From the NCBI GenBank assembly GCA_003644825.1, contig QNDJ01000004.1:1-19280 (forward strand): a stretch of DNA of 19,280 bases, written 5' to 3'. Each line of letters opens with the position of its first letter. The first letter of the stretch is position 1. This DNA is from Candidatus Zhuqueibacterota bacterium. Lineage in GTDB: Bacteria > SM23-31 > B21-G16. The notes under the pieces are model-generated. The model worked only from the letters and a program-made list of their open reading frames with translations. It made no database searches and was not told the DNA's origin. Positions 16,873 through 19,280 of this stretch are shown here, one piece after another. Both the position numbers and the translations under genes were made by a program.

Positions 16873-18132
16873 TTATATTTTTCTTGGGTCACATATATAA
16901 CCTGAAATAGCAGAAGCAGCCGCCACCTGGGGACCACATAAGTAAACTTTACTGGAAGGATGACCATTCCTTCCTTTAAAATTCCTGTTTGTAGTAAATA
17001 ACCCTGTTTCATTTTCACCAAGAATACCCATATGGGCTCCTATACAGGGCCCACAGGTTGGAGTACTTATAACAGCACCACTTTTAATAAAAACTTCAGC
17101 GATATCTTCTTTTAACATCTCTAGATAAACTTCCTGAGAACCTGGAATTACAATAAGCCTGACATCAGGATGAACCTCCCTTCCCCTCAATATTTCAGCT
17201 GCTATTTTTAAATCCTTAATTCTACCGTTCGTACAGGAACCTATAACTACCTGGTCAATTTTTACAGGGTTAATTTCTGATACTGGATAGGAATTGCTCG
17301 GAAGATAAGGAACCGCAACCTGAGGCTCAAGGTTCGAAATATCAAATTCGTACTCTTTATAATATTTTGCATTTTTATCAGAATTCAAAATTTTGTATTT
17401 TTTACAGGTTCTATTTTTAAAGTATTCTTCAGTTTTTTCATCCGGAGCAATAATACCCGATTTCGCACCCGCCTCAATAGCCATATTACATATAGTAAAG
17501 CGAGCACACATATCAAGGTTTTTTATTACATTACCAGTAAATTCAATGGCACAATACAATGCACCAGAAACACCTATTTTACTCAATGTATAAAGAATTA
17601 TATCTTTTCCACCGACCATATATGGTAATGTTCCAGTATATTTTATCCTGATGGATTTAGGTATTCTGAACCAATTTTTACCAAGAACCATAGATGCTGC
17701 CAGGTCAGTGCTTCCTACACCTGTTGAAAATGCACCAACAGCGCCATAAGTGCAGGTATGCGAGTCTGCTCCAACAACAAGTTCTCCCGGAAGAACTAAC
17801 CCTTTTTCAGGAATAAGATTATGACATATTCCAGACCTTCCTACTTCAAAATAATTCATAATACCATATTTTTTGGCAAACTTTCTCATCATTTTAGATA
17901 GATTTGCAGCTTTTATATCTTTTGCAGGAACAAGATGGTCGTTAACAAGAGCAATTTTTGTAACATCAAAAACTTTTTCTGCCTCCATCTTCTCAAAGAC
18001 ATCAATAGCCAGTGGTGAAGCTATATCAGTTCCCATAACAAGGTCTATGTCTGCAAAAATTAATTCATCGGGTTCCACATATTTCCTTCCTGAATGTTCA
18101 CAAAAGATTTTTTCAGTTATTGTCATATCCAT
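16873..18132 (-). CDS. leuC: Aconitase-superfamily large subunit (LeuC/homoaconitase type)
   Basis: A 419-residue iron-sulfur dehydratase subunit of the two-subunit isopropylmalate isomerase/homoaconitase group. VVGADSHTCTYGAVGAFSTG (119-138) is the family signature. Cys300 in GSCTNGR and Cys360/Cys363 in TCGPCIG are the three ligands of the catalytic [4Fe-4S] cluster. Length and motifs match the compact LeuC type that pairs with a small subunit of about 165 residues, such as the one at 12143-12652. It ends seven bases before the -35 box of the operon promoter, so it is transcribed separately from its partner. The substrate could be isopropylmalate, homocitrate or citrate. ATG 18132 has only a weak AGG upstream. 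Confidence 0.88.
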   Translation of the reverse strand: MDMTITEKIFCEHSGRKYVEPDELIFADIDLVMGTDIASPLAIDVFEKMEAEKVFDVTKIALVNDHLVPAKDIKAANLSKMMRKFAKKYGIMNYFEVGRSGICHNLIPEKGLVLPGELVVGADSHTCTYGAVGAFSTGVGSTDLAASMVLGKNWFRIPKSIRIKYTGTLPYMVGGKDIILYTLSKIGVSGALYCAIEFTGNVIKNLDMCARFTICNMAIEAGAKSGIIAPDEKTEEYFKNRTCKKYKILNSDKNAKYYKEYEFDISNLEPQVAVPYLPSNSYPVSEINPVKIDQVVIGSCTNGRIKDLKIAAEILRGREVHPDVRLIVIPGSQEVYLEMLKEDIAEVFIKSGAVISTPTCGPCIGAHMGILGENETGLFTTNRNFKGRNGHPSSKVYLCGPQVAAASAISGYICDPRKI

Positions 18133-18284
18133 TTATATAACCTGATACTTAAAAACCGGATAAAAACTATAATTTCAATGATTTTTTTCGATCAGATAGG
18201 GATACCAAACCTGTAGTTTTTGCTTAATTACATCCGTAGAACGGGCATCTTGCCCGATTATTCCGGGTTTTCACATAGTCTAAA
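18133..18284. other. Intergenic region upstream of the LeuC-type gene
   Basis: These 152 bp separate the dehydrogenase stop from the LeuC-type start. I see the GC-rich hairpin described separately and a weak -35-like TTGAAA on the minus strand without a good -10 partner. There is no T-run terminator and no ORF. Confidence 0.6.
18242..18267. repeat. GC-rich REP-like palindrome
   Basis: CGGGCA-TCT-TGCCCG (18242-18256) is a perfect 6-bp stem with a 3-base loop. The CCCG of its right arm (18253-18256) can also pair with CGGG at 18264-18267, giving a competing hairpin. The GC content stands out against the AT-rich surroundings. Neither strand has a following T-run, so it is not a standard terminator. 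It looks like a dispersed REP-type element, though only one copy is in the window. Confidence 0.5.
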
Positions 18285-19280
18285 TTAACCTGAAATCCTT
18301 TTTATTTCCTCACAGATGAAATCGCCAACTTCCTTTGTCCCGAGTTTCCCTCCGAGGTCTCTTGTTGTCATATCCTTTTTAATGGAGTTAACAACGGCTT
18401 TTTCTATATAAGATGCCGCTTCATAAAATCCGAGATATTCCAGCATCAGTTGAGCAGAAGATATTGCAGCAACTGGATTGGCAATATTTTTTCCCATATA
18501 TTTGGGTGCAGAACCGTGAACAGGTTCAAACATTGATACCTTTCCAGGATTGATATTTCCTGAAGCAGCTATGCCAAGACCACCCTGAAGTTGTCCCCCT
18601 AGGTCTGTTACAATATCTCCGAACATATTACAGGTAACAATTACTTCAAATTGTTCTGGTCTTTTAACCATTTGCATAACAAGCGCATCTACATAAAGAT
18701 GCTGTTTTTCTATATCAGGATACTCCTCGCCAATTTCATTAAAAGTTCTCTGCCATAAATCACCTTCAAATCGCTGTGCATTACTCTTATCACTCATTGT
18801 TACCTTTGATAGATTGTTTTTTCTGGCATATTCAAAAGCATATCTTATTATCCGTTCGACACCTTTTCTGGTATTAAGACTTTCCTGAATAGCTATTTCA
18901 TCAGGGGTATTTTTTTTAAATATTCCCCCCAATCCTACATACATTCCTTCTGTGTTTTCTCTGAAAACAACAAAATTCACATCCTCAGGTTTTTTATTCT
19001 TCAATGGACATAATTTCTCATCTATTAATTTAATCGGTCTATAATTTACATACAGGTCAAGTTTAAATCTCAAACCAAGAAGTATATCTTTTGCATGAGA
19101 CATATCAGGAATACGGGGGTCACCAAGAGCACCAACAAAAATAGCATCATAACCACTTCTGAATTCATCAAACTGTTCTTCAGGAATACTTATGCCCGTC
19201 TTAATATAACGTTCCGCACCATAATCAAAATGCTCCAGTTCAATTTCTATATTCTTTATTTCTTTTAATGTATTAATAAC
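18285..19280 (-). CDS. Isocitrate/isopropylmalate dehydrogenase family enzyme, 5'-truncated
   Basis: The frame is open to the right edge, giving 331 residues with roughly the first 20-30 missing. An ATG at 19103 is internal: upstream codons encode conserved family sequence including HFDYGAERYIKTG and FVGALGDPRIPD. Further motifs are LGLRFKLDLYVNYRP (substrate helix), RENTEGMYVG with the catalytic tyrosine, DKSNAQ with the catalytic lysine, GDIVTDLGG metal aspartates, and FEPVHGSAPKYMGKNIANP at the cofactor site. The enzyme oxidatively decarboxylates a 2-hydroxyacid such as 3-isopropylmalate, isocitrate or homoisocitrate. The leucine pair in the substrate helix is like isopropylmalate dehydrogenase, whereas Lys-Tyr after GSAP is as in NADP-dependent isocitrate dehydrogenase. 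It is 152 bp upstream of the LeuC-type gene and probably serves the same pathway. Confidence 0.85.
   Translation of the reverse strand, partial: VINTLKEIKNIEIELEHFDYGAERYIKTGISIPEEQFDEFRSGYDAIFVGALGDPRIPDMSHAKDILLGLRFKLDLYVNYRPIKLIDEKLCPLKNKKPEDVNFVVFRENTEGMYVGLGGIFKKNTPDEIAIQESLNTRKGVERIIRYAFEYARKNNLSKVTMSDKSNAQRFEGDLWQRTFNEIGEEYPDIEKQHLYVDALVMQMVKRPEQFEVIVTCNMFGDIVTDLGGQLQGGLGIAASGNINPGKVSMFEPVHGSAPKYMGKNIANPVAAISSAQLMLEYLGFYEAASYIEKAVVNSIKKDMTTRDLGGKLGTKEVGDFICEEIKRISG

Noticed and set aside
18242-18256. Rho-independent terminator after the dehydrogenase gene
   Set aside because: The hairpin is not followed by a T-run on either strand.
18285-19103. A complete 272-residue dehydrogenase starting at ATG 19103
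   Set aside because: Codons upstream of 19103 stay open to the window edge and encode conserved family sequence, so the gene is truncated by the window.
1-19280. tRNA, rRNA, CRISPR arrays, insertion sequences or a riboswitch
   Set aside because: No cloverleaf, repeat-spacer pattern, transposase motif or long structured leader was seen; genes are packed with gaps of at most 152 bp.

Overview
The window is AT-rich bacterial DNA (about one third G+C by eye) in which every convincing gene lies on the minus strand, so transcription runs from high to low coordinates. Shine-Dalgarno sites are clear and several starts are TTG. The content is that of an anaerobe that degrades aromatic compounds through benzoyl-CoA. 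The reductase genes match the 'Bzd' (Azoarcus-type) class I ATP-dependent benzoyl-CoA reductase, but base composition and regulator differ from Azoarcus. I cannot name the phylum; an uncultivated AT-rich anaerobic lineage is plausible.

Right edge (19280-16873): a 5'-truncated isopropylmalate/isocitrate-type dehydrogenase, a 152-bp gap with a GC-rich hairpin, and a LeuC-type iron-sulfur dehydratase large subunit. A short regulatory region (16736-16872) follows, with a near-consensus sigma-70-type promoter and two GTATAC-centred palindromes.

Main operon (16735 to beyond 1): fifteen co-directional genes with gaps of 7-91 bp. In order they are a MarR-family regulator, a thiolase, a 3-hydroxyacyl-CoA dehydrogenase/enoyl-CoA hydratase fusion, a LeuD-type small subunit, a LeuA-type (DRE-TIM) synthase, 6-oxocyclohex-1-ene-1-carbonyl-CoA hydrolase (ring opening), a short-chain dehydrogenase, a second thiolase, cyclohexa-1,5-diene-1-carbonyl-CoA hydratase, the four reductase subunits BzdN, O, P and Q, a 2[4Fe-4S] ferredoxin (BzdM-like), and a large iron-sulfur flavoprotein (BzdV-like) that runs off the left edge.

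How they fit together: the flavoprotein probably supplies electrons to the ferredoxin, which feeds BzdNOPQ. The reductase dearomatises benzoyl-CoA to the 1,5-diene, Dch hydrates it, the short-chain dehydrogenase probably oxidises the alcohol, and Oah opens the ring to 3-hydroxypimelyl-CoA. The fusion protein and thiolases then carry out beta-oxidation to glutaryl-CoA and acetyl-CoA.

The unexpected part is the LeuA/LeuD pair inside this operon, with LeuC and a LeuB/Icd-like gene just upstream. Together they form a complete condensation, isomerisation and oxidative decarboxylation module. It may be leucine biosynthesis, but it could instead be a Re-citrate synthase, aconitase and isocitrate dehydrogenase route, or an undescribed 2-oxoacid route linked to aromatic degradation. 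The window has no benzoate-CoA ligase, glutaryl-CoA dehydrogenase, electron-transfer flavoprotein or transporter gene. There is no gene-free stretch longer than 300 bases, and I see no RNA gene, CRISPR array or mobile element.
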